64,000 nt of DNA from a virus. The position numbers and the translations under genes were made by a program. Positions 55,158 through 63,732 of the stretch are shown one piece after another. The stretch's first letter is position 1, and each line of letters opens with the position of its first letter. A model generated the notes under the pieces. That model did no database searches and was not told where the DNA came from. It saw only the letters and a list, made by a program, of their open reading frames with translations. The stretch is taken from IMG/VR virus record IMGVR_UViG_3300009184_000001, positions 30,441 to 94,440 of that record; one strand, 5' to 3'.

Positions 55158-55464
55158 TAAGTTTATCCCATAATTCTAAGAAGTCCGTCTCCATTAGAAT
55201 GACATAATCTTTTCCATCTAAGTGAATTCCAAATACTGGAAGCCTACCATCCATAATAGCCTCATCGCTGATTTTCTTCAACTCTGCGGAGCTAATAGTT
55301 TTTGATTTCTTTCCTGTCCATTTATGCTCAATTAAAAGTGTGTCACTACGTACATCACCTTTACGGGACCAGAAGGCCCCAGAAGCAGCCGTGGTTTGCC
55401 CTCCTACAGCTTTAGCGAGGCGTTTCTCGTGCTTCTGGGACTGCTTCTGTCCTTCGCTTTTCAC
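55144..55464 (-). CDS. Hjc/VRR-type PD-(D/E)XK resolvase-like nuclease, 106 aa
   Basis: HEKRLAKAVGGQTTAASGAF, WSRKGDVRSDTLLIEHKWTG (Asp ... Glu-x-Lys) and KISDEAIMDGRLPVFGIHLD match small Holliday-junction-resolvase-like phage nucleases. It is coupled to recA upstream and overlaps the WhiB gene. A second, unrelated resolvase (RuvC) is 2.7 kb away in the same direction. Confidence 0.72.
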   Translation of the reverse strand: MKSEGQKQSQKHEKRLAKAVGGQTTAASGAFWSRKGDVRSDTLLIEHKWTGKKSKTISSAELKKISDEAIMDGRLPVFGIHLDGKDYVILMETDFLELWDKLNANV

Positions 55465-56480
55465 TACTCAGTCACCGCCATAGGGCCAGTTGGAGTGGAA
55501 AGTACTTTATCACGTAATTCTTCAAACAAGTCAACCTCTTCGCGAATGGATGTAACAAGTGCTTCTTGGCCCTGCCACTTACGCTCTCCGTAATAAATCC
55601 ATCCTCCACGACGGTCAACAATCTCTTTAATAATAACCATAGCTGCAACTTCTTTTGCCTTATCGTATTCTCCGGCATGATAGATGCTGTGGTCACTAAA
55701 GTAATAATCAATATAAGCAATCTGCTGTGGTGGGGCAGTCTTGTTCTTAATAACACGAATCTTAATACGCTGGCCTACACGCACCTTGTTGTTACCTGAA
55801 CCAGTCTCAATCCACTCATCACGCTTAACTTCTGAGCGTGTGAAGTAAGCGTAGTCTTTACCTACACCACCTGGAGTAGTACGTGGGTCTCCGTGCATTA
55901 CTCCAATCTTCATACGCCACTGATTAATAATAATTCCTAGAATAGGGCGTTCGTCTTCTGTTAGGCTACGCTTCATGGCCATTCCAGCTTTGCGGAAGAA
56001 CTTGTTGGTGATAAGAGCTCCACGACCAACAGTCATCTCACCCATGTTCTTTTCATCTTCAGGCCCTGGAACTAATGCGGGGAGAGAGTCAATGACAATA
56101 GCATCAACTGACTTAGACTCGGCAAAAGCTAGTACAGCATCAAAAGCTTCTTCCATAATATTAGTTTCAATAACAATTACACGACTGCTATCTACTCCAC
56201 ACATTTCGGCGTACTCTGGAACCCACTGCTCTGCAGCAACCCATACTGTGGTATATTCTGGGTCAAGCGCCTGGTTAGCCGCGATTGTTTTAAGAGCAAT
56301 AGCTGTTTTCCCGTGGCTTGGTTCACCAATGAGTTCGTTCCACTGATTAGTAGGGAAGCCCCCACCAAGAACGTAATCAAAAGTGGTAGAGCCAGTGGTA
56401 GCATGTCCAATAAGGTCTTCACGAATATTTCCTCCTATTACAACAGAGCCTTCTCCTAACTTTTTGTTAAGAGCAACCAT
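55464..56480 (-). CDS. recA: RecA-like recombinase
   Basis: The start at ATG 56480 (MVALNKKLGEGSVVIGGN) gives the typical N-terminus; longer frames run into the upstream gene. Walker A is GEPSHGKTAIAL, Walker B DAIVIDSLPALV, followed by MTVGRGALITNKFFRKAGMA, IIINQWRMKIGVMHGDPRTT (loop region) and RIKIRVIKNKTAPP. The 338-residue protein catalyses strand exchange on ssDNA made by the neighbouring nucleases. The C-terminal domain is the small phage type. Confidence 0.9.
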   Translation of the reverse strand: MVALNKKLGEGSVVIGGNIREDLIGHATTGSTTFDYVLGGGFPTNQWNELIGEPSHGKTAIALKTIAANQALDPEYTTVWVAAEQWVPEYAEMCGVDSSRVIVIETNIMEEAFDAVLAFAESKSVDAIVIDSLPALVPGPEDEKNMGEMTVGRGALITNKFFRKAGMAMKRSLTEDERPILGIIINQWRMKIGVMHGDPRTTPGGVGKDYAYFTRSEVKRDEWIETGSGNNKVRVGQRIKIRVIKNKTAPPQQIAYIDYYFSDHSIYHAGEYDKAKEVAAMVIIKEIVDRRGGWIYYGERKWQGQEALVTSIREEVDLFEELRDKVLSTPTGPMAVTE

Positions 56481-56499
56481 AATTTTTAGTGCCTCGGAA

Positions 56500-56685
56500 T
56501 TAATCACGAGCTTCCTCCAGTACATCGTATAGTGAGATGAATGTTGGGGTGCTGTTGTGCACCCACCATCCAACAGAGCCATTGTGTGTATCTAATATAT
56601 TTTGCTCTACTAATATTGTAGCAACTTTCTCTCTTATATCCAAAAAAGTTTTGTCTTTAATTAATTTAATTTGTAATTCATCCAT
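56500..56685 (-). CDS. Hypothetical protein, 61 aa
   Basis: A small alpha/beta protein (ELQIKLIKDKTFLDIREKVA, WWVHNSTPTFISLYDVLEEA) that ends 19 bases before the recA start. Function unknown. Confidence 0.55.
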   Translation of the reverse strand: MDELQIKLIKDKTFLDIREKVATILVEQNILDTHNGSVGWWVHNSTPTFISLYDVLEEARD

Positions 56686-56689
56686 TTTA

Positions 56690-57079
56690 TTATCCTAACT
56701 TTTGTCCGTTGGCTCCATAGCCATCTGGTATTGCGCTAAATCCACTGGTGCTGCTATTTCCTGTTGCTGCTTGCGGTGTTCCTGTAACGTTCGCACCAGC
56801 GAGGCCACCGTAACGTGAGCCAGACTGTTGTATGGGATAGCCGCAGTCGTAACAACGGAATGACGTTTGAGCCGTTGCAGCAAAGTAATTGCCCGACCCG
56901 CAGTCAGGACAAGTAGCAACCTGGTTAGCAGATTGCGCTTTACTAACCTGCGGTTGTTGAAAGGAAGGCATCGGCTGCATAGGTTGTTGTGAAGGTGGCA
57001 TTCCCGGAGTTGGGTCAGGACGGCCTTGAGGGACCTGTGGTTGACCTAGCTTTTTAGCCCACCAATCTGCGTTATTCAT
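56690..57079 (-). CDS. Pro/Gln-rich zinc-ribbon protein, 129 aa
   Basis: NADWWAKKLGQPQVPQGRPD starts a disordered Pro/Gln segment, then ATCPDCGSGNYF and FRCYDCGYPIQ form a four-Cys ribbon, followed by a Gly/Ser/Thr tail. Similar proteins are frequent in actinophage replication regions. It may tether replication proteins; function unknown. ATGA overlap with its upstream gene. Confidence 0.65.
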   Translation of the reverse strand: MNNADWWAKKLGQPQVPQGRPDPTPGMPPSQQPMQPMPSFQQPQVSKAQSANQVATCPDCGSGNYFAATAQTSFRCYDCGYPIQQSGSRYGGLAGANVTGTPQAATGNSSTSGFSAIPDGYGANGQKLG

Positions 57080-57504
57080 TTCTTCTTTCCTTTCGGGAGC
57101 TTTAAAAGCCCCATATCAACTAGCTGAGATACTGAACCAAGTAAAGCTGACATAGCAACCTGCTCAAGAAGCTTGCGTGATTCCCACCAAGTTTCGTTAG
57201 TTAGTCCATCGACCTCTTTATTAATATTTGACTTTTGGTACTCTACTGAACTTTCAGCAAGAGCATGAGATTGCGCAAATAAAAGAGGAACTAGATGAGA
57301 GATGCGTTCAACACGCTTGTCGCTTTCATCTTCTTCCATCTCCCGTAGTTCCTCGCTGAGAGGTGAGCATCCTAGTATTACTGCTAGTTCATGAGCATTT
57401 TGAATCTGAGAGTCTATCAAAAACCCACGTAAACGTGATGTTACTTCTGATAAAGATACAGGGTCATTTACTTTTTTATTTTTCTTTTTCTTTTTTTTTG
57501 ACAT
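57076..57504 (-). CDS. Poly-Lys-starting hypothetical protein, 142 aa
   Basis: ATG 57504 overlaps the polymerase stop (TAATG). The N-terminus MSKKKKKKNKKVNDP is encoded by long A-runs on the coding strand (nine A in a row), a potential slippage site. The rest is helical (SEVTSRLRGFLIDSQIQNAH, HLVPLLFAQSHALAESSVEY). Function unknown; the basic start could bind DNA. Confidence 0.6.
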   Translation of the reverse strand: MSKKKKKKNKKVNDPVSLSEVTSRLRGFLIDSQIQNAHELAVILGCSPLSEELREMEEDESDKRVERISHLVPLLFAQSHALAESSVEYQKSNINKEVDGLTNETWWESRKLLEQVAMSALLGSVSQLVDMGLLKLPKGKKK

Positions 57505-59495
57505 TACTTTGCCTCTCCCCACTTGTCAACGATTTGCACATCAGCAAGAAGTGGGACTTTGATTTGCTTGAGGTGGATACCCTCCATAGATTGGCGGATT
57601 GCGTTAGCTACTTCTTCTGCTTTGTGCTCTGGAGTGATAGTCACCAATTCATCATGAACAGTAAGAATAACGTTTACTTCTGGGTCGTCTTTGAAACATG
57701 AGTGAGCCCTGATAAGGGCTAGTTTCATAATATCTGCAGCTGAGCCTTGAATCATAGTATTAAATGCTTGACGCTCTGCACGACCCAACATACTAAAATC
57801 TTTTGATAATAGCTCAGGGATGTAGCGACGACGACCAAACATAGTTTCTACGAACGGTATCTTACCTGCATCTTTTGCCATACGGATAACCTTGGCTTTG
57901 TATTTTGATATAGAAGAAAACTCTGCCTCAAAGCGATTGAGTAAGTCTTTTGCCTCTTTTAAAGAACAGCCAACAGATGCGGCAATCTTATCTGGTCCTA
58001 CACCATACGAGATAGCCAATACAAGAACCTTACCGGCTTTGCGGTCAACACCCATAGTATCACCAATCGCGGTGTAGACGTCACCACCATCGAGGTAGTT
58101 CTTTACAAGGACCTCGTCATCTGAGAAAGAAGCAATAATACGTGGCTCAATCTGAGAGTAGTCGGCAACAACTAACTTGTGACCTGGAGGAGCAACAAAA
58201 AGATTACGTACTAACTTACCGTAGTCACCTGATGACGGGATGTTTTGTAGGTTAGGCTCGCTGGATGAGAACCTACCTGTTTCTGCTCCATGTGCTTTAA
58301 AGTTAGTATGGACCCGACCATTTATAAGAAGGCTCTTACGCTCTTCAATCTTTATTTTGCCATTGGTTGTACGTTTGACTTCTCCACCGGTGTAGGGAGT
58401 TACGTAAGTAGTCATAAGTTTATTTAAGTCTTGATATTGCAACAAAGCGTCTACTAGGTCATCTTTACCACGATAAAACTCAAGTGCCTCAGCTGAAACT
58501 GAATAATGAGCCTGATTCAACTCTTCTTTGTTCTTTTGTGCTTCAAATCCTTTAAGAGTCAAAACGTGCTTGAACTTTGTGTTTGGCCTAATACGTGGAG
58601 ACTCTCCACCAAATAATAACTCCTGCTTGACTGGAACTGAGTTGATAGAGAAAGCTTTGCCAGCAATCTTGTAGCAACGAGCCTCAGCATCCTGCTTGCC
58701 TTTCTCAATCTCTTGAGCAAGAATCTTAAGAGCATCTTGGTCAATATAAGCACCAGTTAACTCCATATCGCATAGGGCAACTAGCACATCCATCTCCAAG
58801 GTCCAGACCTTCTGTAGGTTCCCAGTAATCCTTGGAGCTAATGCTTGATATAATTTCCAAGTTAGTTCTGCGTCAATACCAGAATAATTAGCAACATCAG
58901 AAAAACTGTGTAAAGCGACATTTTCACCGACTCCTTTTTCCATATCTACGTGAAGCTCTCTAAGAACACACGACTTTAAACCTAAATCAAATTTATTAAG
59001 ATTGTTAATAATAAAAGAAGCCATAAGAGTATCAAAGTGAGGCCCTGCAGGAACACGACCACCGTAGTATTTTGCAATAGATTTTAAATCAAACTTTGCG
59101 TTATGTGCAACCTTTAGTTGTGGACCAAACATTATTGGCTCAATAGCATCAAAAACTTGGCGAGGAGTCAATTGAACTGGAGGCTCACCAAATTTAGCTG
59201 TCCACTTACGCTCATCTTTAGAGTAATGGGACTCAAGCAGAGCCTTACCTTCGGCTAGACGACGCTGGCCTTGTAGGAGAAGAGGTTTATCATGGCCTTG
59301 AAGTTCACCATTAGGGTGCCCCATAGGAATAACATCTACACGTCCTTCGGTTGCAAAAGAAATCCAACAGACATCATTAATGACTGGGTATAAGCGATTA
59401 TCGCCAATTGTTTCTACGTCAAACGCAAATGCATCGACTTTGGAGTAGTACTCCACAAATTCTTGTAACTGTTTGACAGTTGTAATTATGTTCAT
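57504..59495 (-). CDS. polA: Family A DNA polymerase with 3'-5' exonuclease
   Basis: The 663-residue replicative polymerase has the proofreading motifs FAFDVETIGDN, VAHNAKFDLKSIAKYYGG and YSGIDAELTWKLY, and polymerase motifs A (LVVADYSQIEPRIIASFSDD), B (RKAGKVLVLAISYGVGPD) and C (VILTVHDELVTI). No 5'-3' exonuclease domain is present. In the position corresponding to residue 762 of E. coli Pol I it has Ile or Leu rather than Phe by eye, but this should be checked by alignment. It follows the ssDNA-binding gene in the operon. Confidence 0.93.
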   Translation of the reverse strand: MNIITTVKQLQEFVEYYSKVDAFAFDVETIGDNRLYPVINDVCWISFATEGRVDVIPMGHPNGELQGHDKPLLLQGQRRLAEGKALLESHYSKDERKWTAKFGEPPVQLTPRQVFDAIEPIMFGPQLKVAHNAKFDLKSIAKYYGGRVPAGPHFDTLMASFIINNLNKFDLGLKSCVLRELHVDMEKGVGENVALHSFSDVANYSGIDAELTWKLYQALAPRITGNLQKVWTLEMDVLVALCDMELTGAYIDQDALKILAQEIEKGKQDAEARCYKIAGKAFSINSVPVKQELLFGGESPRIRPNTKFKHVLTLKGFEAQKNKEELNQAHYSVSAEALEFYRGKDDLVDALLQYQDLNKLMTTYVTPYTGGEVKRTTNGKIKIEERKSLLINGRVHTNFKAHGAETGRFSSSEPNLQNIPSSGDYGKLVRNLFVAPPGHKLVVADYSQIEPRIIASFSDDEVLVKNYLDGGDVYTAIGDTMGVDRKAGKVLVLAISYGVGPDKIAASVGCSLKEAKDLLNRFEAEFSSISKYKAKVIRMAKDAGKIPFVETMFGRRRYIPELLSKDFSMLGRAERQAFNTMIQGSAADIMKLALIRAHSCFKDDPEVNVILTVHDELVTITPEHKAEEVANAIRQSMEGIHLKQIKVPLLADVQIVDKWGEAK

Positions 59496-59520
59496 AAGAG
59501 CCCCTTATAAAAAGAGTGGA

Positions 59521-59556
59521 GGGTCAGGTAGAAAGGCGTTTCAAAAACCCTGACCC
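59521..59556 (-). terminator. Probable intrinsic terminator between SSB-like gene and polA
   Basis: GGGTCAGG (59521-59528) pairs with CCTGACCC (59549-59556). On the minus strand the stem is followed after a few bases by CTTTTTA. It may reduce polymerase expression relative to the ssDNA-binding protein. Confidence 0.5.
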
Positions 59557-59573
59557 CCCACAGTATTGAGTGG

Positions 59574-60230
59574 TTAGGAAATGAGCTGGCGAGCAACCTT
59601 TAGCAGGTCTTCGCGGGGGCTCACGTAGACTGCGCTCTTGTCATATGCTACCGCAGTAGCTGCGAAAGTAATAATACTTTCATCATCCAGCTCCCACTCG
59701 TCTGCAAGGTCAGTTCCACGTACACGGTCAAGTGTGTATTGGGTCGTGTTGCCTGAACCTGTACGAGATACAGCCCAGTAGTACTTGGTTAGTGGACCAC
59801 GACGTGGGTCATCGTTTGCAGCCTGTAGCTGACGAGCGAATGACGGTGGCGCAGTCATAATCTGTACGTTTGGCTCACCGTCAGATAGAACGATGATGTT
59901 GAATGCAAACTTAGGGCGAGGCTTGTCACCAGCAATAGTACATAGTGGACACTCGTCACCTAAACAAACAAATGAGCGACGGCCTTCCTTGATGGCATCA
60001 ATCCAGTGCATTTCATAAACTGCGAATGGCTCGTCCTGCATAAAACGGACAAGTTGTGCTTGGTCGCTGAAACGGAAGTCAGTCGGGTAGTCCCCTGCTT
60101 CACGCTTTGGCTTTAGTGCTGTTGCAGCAGCTCCCCATCCAGACTGGACAGTGGTGCCGTGCTTTGGGGCAATGTCAACGGTGTCTTCGGCTAGGTAGCT
60201 GTCTGCGTTAACGCTTGGTGAGTATGTCAT
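59574..60230 (-). CDS. Probable ssDNA-binding protein
   Basis: The 218-residue protein has a disordered N-terminus, then DYPTDFRFSDQAQLVRFMQD, EPFAVYEMHWIDAIKEGRRS, a zinc-like CLGDECPLC, KFAFNIIVLSDGEPNVQIMT and an acidic end region. The combination of an OB-like core with a Cys-x-x-x-x-Cys-x-x-Cys element is seen in phage ssDNA-binding proteins including gp32-type ones. Its place between the MerR-like gene and the polymerase, and a terminator after it, support abundant expression. Not proven. Confidence 0.65.
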   Translation of the reverse strand: MTYSPSVNADSYLAEDTVDIAPKHGTTVQSGWGAAATALKPKREAGDYPTDFRFSDQAQLVRFMQDEPFAVYEMHWIDAIKEGRRSFVCLGDECPLCTIAGDKPRPKFAFNIIVLSDGEPNVQIMTAPPSFARQLQAANDDPRRGPLTKYYWAVSRTGSGNTTQYTLDRVRGTDLADEWELDDESIITFAATAVAYDKSAVYVSPREDLLKVARQLIS

Positions 60231-60297
60231 AATTTACTTTCTTGTCTTGAGTCTTGCGACTACTTTATTTACTTGAGGCAATCTGCCTACTATTACA

Positions 60298-60768
60298 TTA
60301 TAGTGCGTCTTTCCATCTTTGCACAAGTGTTTCTGTTAAATCGTGCAAGTCTTTCCATTCTACACGGGCGGAGCCAAGGAGCCCACGTTTTGCAAACTCC
60401 TCAATGGCAATCTCAATTAACTTTTTAGTATAAACGCGATTACCATTTACCTTTTTACCATTAAGTGACTTAGAACGCAAGCGATATGGAGCAATTGGTA
60501 TATAACCTTTTTTCTCCCACAAACGAATAGTTACTACCTGTTTGTCTAATGCTAACGCTAGAGCCTTAATTGTAAAAACTTCTGTTTCAACTCCCTTAAG
60601 AGTCTTAATTATTGGATTGTTATCCCAACCATTAGACTCACCGGAAGCTACCTTACGACGCTTGTCTGCTACTGGAGTAGACTCACGACGTTTTTGTTTT
60701 GAACCAGGTGCGCGGTCTAGACCCTCAAAAGCTTTGAGAATCTCTGCATCACTACGCATTCCTGCCAT
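60298..60768 (-). CDS. MerR-like winged-helix DNA-binding protein
   Basis: ATG 60768 is preferred because the longer frame overlaps the upstream gene. The central part FTIKALALALDKQVVTIRLW, EKKGYIPIAPYRLRSK and NGNRVYTKKLIEIAIEEFAK is the MerR-type recognition of a winged helix; the N-terminal 50 residues are basic and disordered. No effector domain is present. It may regulate the replication operon or act as an origin-binding protein. Confidence 0.7.
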   Translation of the reverse strand: MAGMRSDAEILKAFEGLDRAPGSKQKRRESTPVADKRRKVASGESNGWDNNPIIKTLKGVETEVFTIKALALALDKQVVTIRLWEKKGYIPIAPYRLRSKSLNGKKVNGNRVYTKKLIEIAIEEFAKRGLLGSARVEWKDLHDLTETLVQRWKDAL

Positions 60769-60770
60769 TA

Positions 60771-61211
60771 TTATTTCTTTACTGTGCGTAGAGCCCAAGT
60801 TACTGTGACTGGGAACATTTCATCTAGTTGGTCTTCTGTAAGCTTATCTTGGTAATAAGCCGCCATTAGTGAGTCCTCATTAATAACCCGTTTCATTTCG
60901 TATATATCGTCTCCGATGCCTACTTCATCAATGATTTCTTCTGCACGGAACTCATTTAGTTTACGGCTAGAACGACGTTGCTTTTCTAAACGAACAACGC
61001 TATCAACAGGGGTTTCTAAATCAAACTGAAGATTACCCTTTTCGTCTTCAAGACCCTCGTCATCTAGAACTGCAAATAGTTTTTCACGAAGCTCTTTAGC
61101 ACGGGCCTCAAAGATTTCCATTGAATTTTTAATTTTTATGTATTCACGTACCTGTGAGTTAAAATCATCAGGATTAGCTACGCGACCTTCTTCAGGTATT
61201 AGATTTGCCAT
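60771..61211 (-). CDS. Coiled-coil hypothetical protein, 146 aa
   Basis: IKIKNSMEIFEARAKELREK forms a coiled coil; the rest is acidic and mixed (NLQFDLETPVDSVVRLEKQR, INEDSLMAAYYQDKLTEDQL). The layout recalls phage proteins of the exonuclease/Gam neighbourhood, but no family is certain. Located between SNF2 helicase and MerR-like genes. Confidence 0.55.
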   Translation of the reverse strand: MANLIPEEGRVANPDDFNSQVREYIKIKNSMEIFEARAKELREKLFAVLDDEGLEDEKGNLQFDLETPVDSVVRLEKQRRSSRKLNEFRAEEIIDEVGIGDDIYEMKRVINEDSLMAAYYQDKLTEDQLDEMFPVTVTWALRTVKK

Positions 61212-61220
61212 TTTTGCCTC

Positions 61221-62771
61221 CTATAGTAGTTTGTCTGTTAAGAAGTTTATCAGACTTCCAACAGTTAAGTCAACTCCACCTTTAGAGTTGATGTTAGCTC
61301 CATCCAGGATTGCTCCTGCAACAGCGCCCTTCTGCTTAAGCATGTCATACTGACGCTGCTCAATTGAACCATTAACTAGTATATCTTGAATTGTAATTGT
61401 TGTCCAATCGCTTGACGTACGGTTTATTCTACCGTTACGTTGTACAGAAAGTCCAGAAGACCAGGGTTGGTCGTAGTTTACTAATAAGTTAGCTTGAGGC
61501 AAATCCACACCGTAACCACCAGCATCAGAGCTGACCAAAACGCGGATATCAGGTGTTGTTTGGAATCTAACCTTGGCGTCTTCTTTTTGCTTTGCATTCA
61601 TCTCTCCTGTATATGGTACTGCTTTAATATTATTTTTTTCTAGCTCTTTAACTATAGAATCCACGGAGTCTAGATAAGAAGAAAACACTACGGCTTTGTA
61701 TGAGTCCGCAATATTTAAATGTTCTTTAAGATAAGTAACAGTATAGTCCAGCTTGTTATTCCTGGTCAAGCCAGTTAATAGCTCTCCTAAAGAATGTATG
61801 TACATACTTCCACCGGTTTGTTTTTCAAAGTTAGCCGCACTCTTTACTAAAGAACTAGGGCTAGAACACAGCATTCGTAACGCTGAAATTCTAGACATTA
61901 TTTGCCCCCGCAGTTCATTTGCTGGGTCACCTGCATCGTAAGTCTGACCGTAGTGTGCTGCCAGATTAAAGTTGGCACCAAACATTTCTCGAGCATCCAT
62001 TAAAAGACCATACAAGTCTTCTGATATATAAGTGTATATTTTTGCTGCAGTACTATCTAGATTGACTAGCATAGGTTCTCGGTACACCGCATCAGGAAGG
62101 TACGGCTTTACATCCTCGTCCTTCTGAGACTTGCGTACAGAATGTTTAACCAGTATGTCATGTAACGTTTGCAGGTTTCGGTATCGCTGAACTCCACCAA
62201 AATGGTTTCGTACAATAAATGTCTTGTCAAACAAATCAAATCTACCCAAAACTTTAGGGTCAATGAACTGCATAATAGAGTATATTTCTTCAGGCTTGCC
62301 ATTCTCAATTGGAGTACCCGTCAGTGCAAATCTAATAGGAATGTTTTTAGAAAGGTCTTTAACCTTTTTAGCTCGCTTAGCTCGGAAGCCTTTAATAGCT
62401 GTTGCTTCATCGCAAACTATAGCCCCAAAATCAAAGTTCTTTAGGTAGTCCCAGTCGTTTACTACCTGCTCATAGTTCATAATAATATAATTATGCTCTT
62501 CAGCAGTTGCGTATTGTTTAAATCGTTGAGTTGGTGTGCCATCAATAACAACAGCTGTGGAGTCGCTAAACTTTTCAATCTCTTTTTGCCACTGGTATTT
62601 AAGGCTAGCAAGGCAAAGTACAAGAGTAAGTTTAGGTTTGAGGGCTTCAATAGCCGCAATAGTCATAGGAGTTTTACCTAGACCCATTTCATAAGCAACT
62701 AGTATGCGTTGCTGAGAAACCATTTTCTTAACGGCTTCAGTTTGATACGGTTTCAGTGTCCCTTTGAACAT
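61221..62771 (-). CDS. SNF2-family DNA helicase/translocase
   Basis: ATG 62771 with TTGGAG upstream gives MFKGTLKPYQTEAVKKMVSQ; the longer frame overlaps the primase gene more. Motif I is YEMGLGKTPMTIAA, II is IVCDEATAIK (DEAT), III LTGTPIENG, V VLVSSDAGGYGVDLPQANLL, VI QRNGRINRTS. The 516-residue protein is of the short phage type, likely a branch-migration or replication-restart helicase. It overlaps primase by 35 bases. Confidence 0.9.
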   Translation of the reverse strand: MFKGTLKPYQTEAVKKMVSQQRILVAYEMGLGKTPMTIAAIEALKPKLTLVLCLASLKYQWQKEIEKFSDSTAVVIDGTPTQRFKQYATAEEHNYIIMNYEQVVNDWDYLKNFDFGAIVCDEATAIKGFRAKRAKKVKDLSKNIPIRFALTGTPIENGKPEEIYSIMQFIDPKVLGRFDLFDKTFIVRNHFGGVQRYRNLQTLHDILVKHSVRKSQKDEDVKPYLPDAVYREPMLVNLDSTAAKIYTYISEDLYGLLMDAREMFGANFNLAAHYGQTYDAGDPANELRGQIMSRISALRMLCSSPSSLVKSAANFEKQTGGSMYIHSLGELLTGLTRNNKLDYTVTYLKEHLNIADSYKAVVFSSYLDSVDSIVKELEKNNIKAVPYTGEMNAKQKEDAKVRFQTTPDIRVLVSSDAGGYGVDLPQANLLVNYDQPWSSGLSVQRNGRINRTSSDWTTITIQDILVNGSIEQRQYDMLKQKGAVAGAILDGANINSKGGVDLTVGSLINFLTDKLL

Positions 62772-63732
62772 AAGACGATTCTCCAAGTATTGACGATTTA
62801 GCGTTGGCAATACCCCACGCAATCTCATCATCTGTTAAATCACCAGGGTCTTTTGCTCCACTACTAGGATAGCTGAAAAAGAACAGATTTAAACCGTATT
62901 TACGGGCAAGCTTGCGTAGCTCCTCTGATGCTTTGTACCCTGCAGCATCTTGGTCAAAGGCAGCAATAATCTTGTCAGAACGCCTAAGAAGCTTGACCTG
63001 CTCTTCTGATATAGAAGAACCACAAATAGCCACGGCACCAGCAATGCCTGCACTAGCTATACGTGCACAATCAAGTGGAGATTCTACAACAATAACTACA
63101 TCATCACGCTGATTCTCTGCACCAAACAAAGTTTTAGATTTCTGTAGACCACCAGGACGGTTGAAGAATGTGCGATGTACAGTACCTTTTTCTTGCCATC
63201 CCATCAACTTGTTATTCTCTGGCTCACGCAGTGGAAGAACCCAAGCTGCTTTTTTCTCATCCCAAAGAATACCATACTTCTCTGCAACCTCAGGAGTAAT
63301 ATTACGCTTGGCTAGCTCTTCTAATGGTGGTGCAACAAACACAGCAAGACGAGCCTCTGACATTGCCAACGGCTTAGGCATGGCCTCAATCCGATTAGGC
63401 AATGACTGAATCATCTCAAGCAACTTCTCAATAGGAATCTCAGAAACCTGAGACAACCATAAACGAGCAGCTACATAGTCATATGCGTAGTCCTTGCCCC
63501 AGACATCCTTGTAGAACTCATTAACGTCACAGACTAACTGGACTAAGTTACCCTTGTATCCACACGAGAAGCAGATGTGCATACCAGTCTCAGTATTAAT
63601 CCACCAAGATGGAGAGTTATCTACACGACCGGTACGAGCATGATGCATAGGGCATAAAGCGTGAGACTCTACACCCCGCTCATCATGCTCAATACCAAGA
63701 GCATCAAGAACTAAAAGAATATCAACTAGCAT
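62737..63732 (-). CDS. dnaG: DNA primase with zinc finger and Toprim domain
   Basis: The N-terminal CHC2-type finger is visible (SHALCPMHHARTG, MHICFSCGYKGNL). After a linker come Toprim motifs VVIVVESPLDCARIAS and IIAAFDQDAAGYKA, as in DnaG-type and phage primases. The 331-residue protein lacks a helicase domain, which is supplied by the gene directly upstream. It makes RNA primers for replication. Confidence 0.88.
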   Translation of the reverse strand: MLVDILLVLDALGIEHDERGVESHALCPMHHARTGRVDNSPSWWINTETGMHICFSCGYKGNLVQLVCDVNEFYKDVWGKDYAYDYVAARLWLSQVSEIPIEKLLEMIQSLPNRIEAMPKPLAMSEARLAVFVAPPLEELAKRNITPEVAEKYGILWDEKKAAWVLPLREPENNKLMGWQEKGTVHRTFFNRPGGLQKSKTLFGAENQRDDVVIVVESPLDCARIASAGIAGAVAICGSSISEEQVKLLRRSDKIIAAFDQDAAGYKASEELRKLARKYGLNLFFFSYPSSGAKDPGDLTDDEIAWGIANAKSSILGESSYVQRDTETVSN

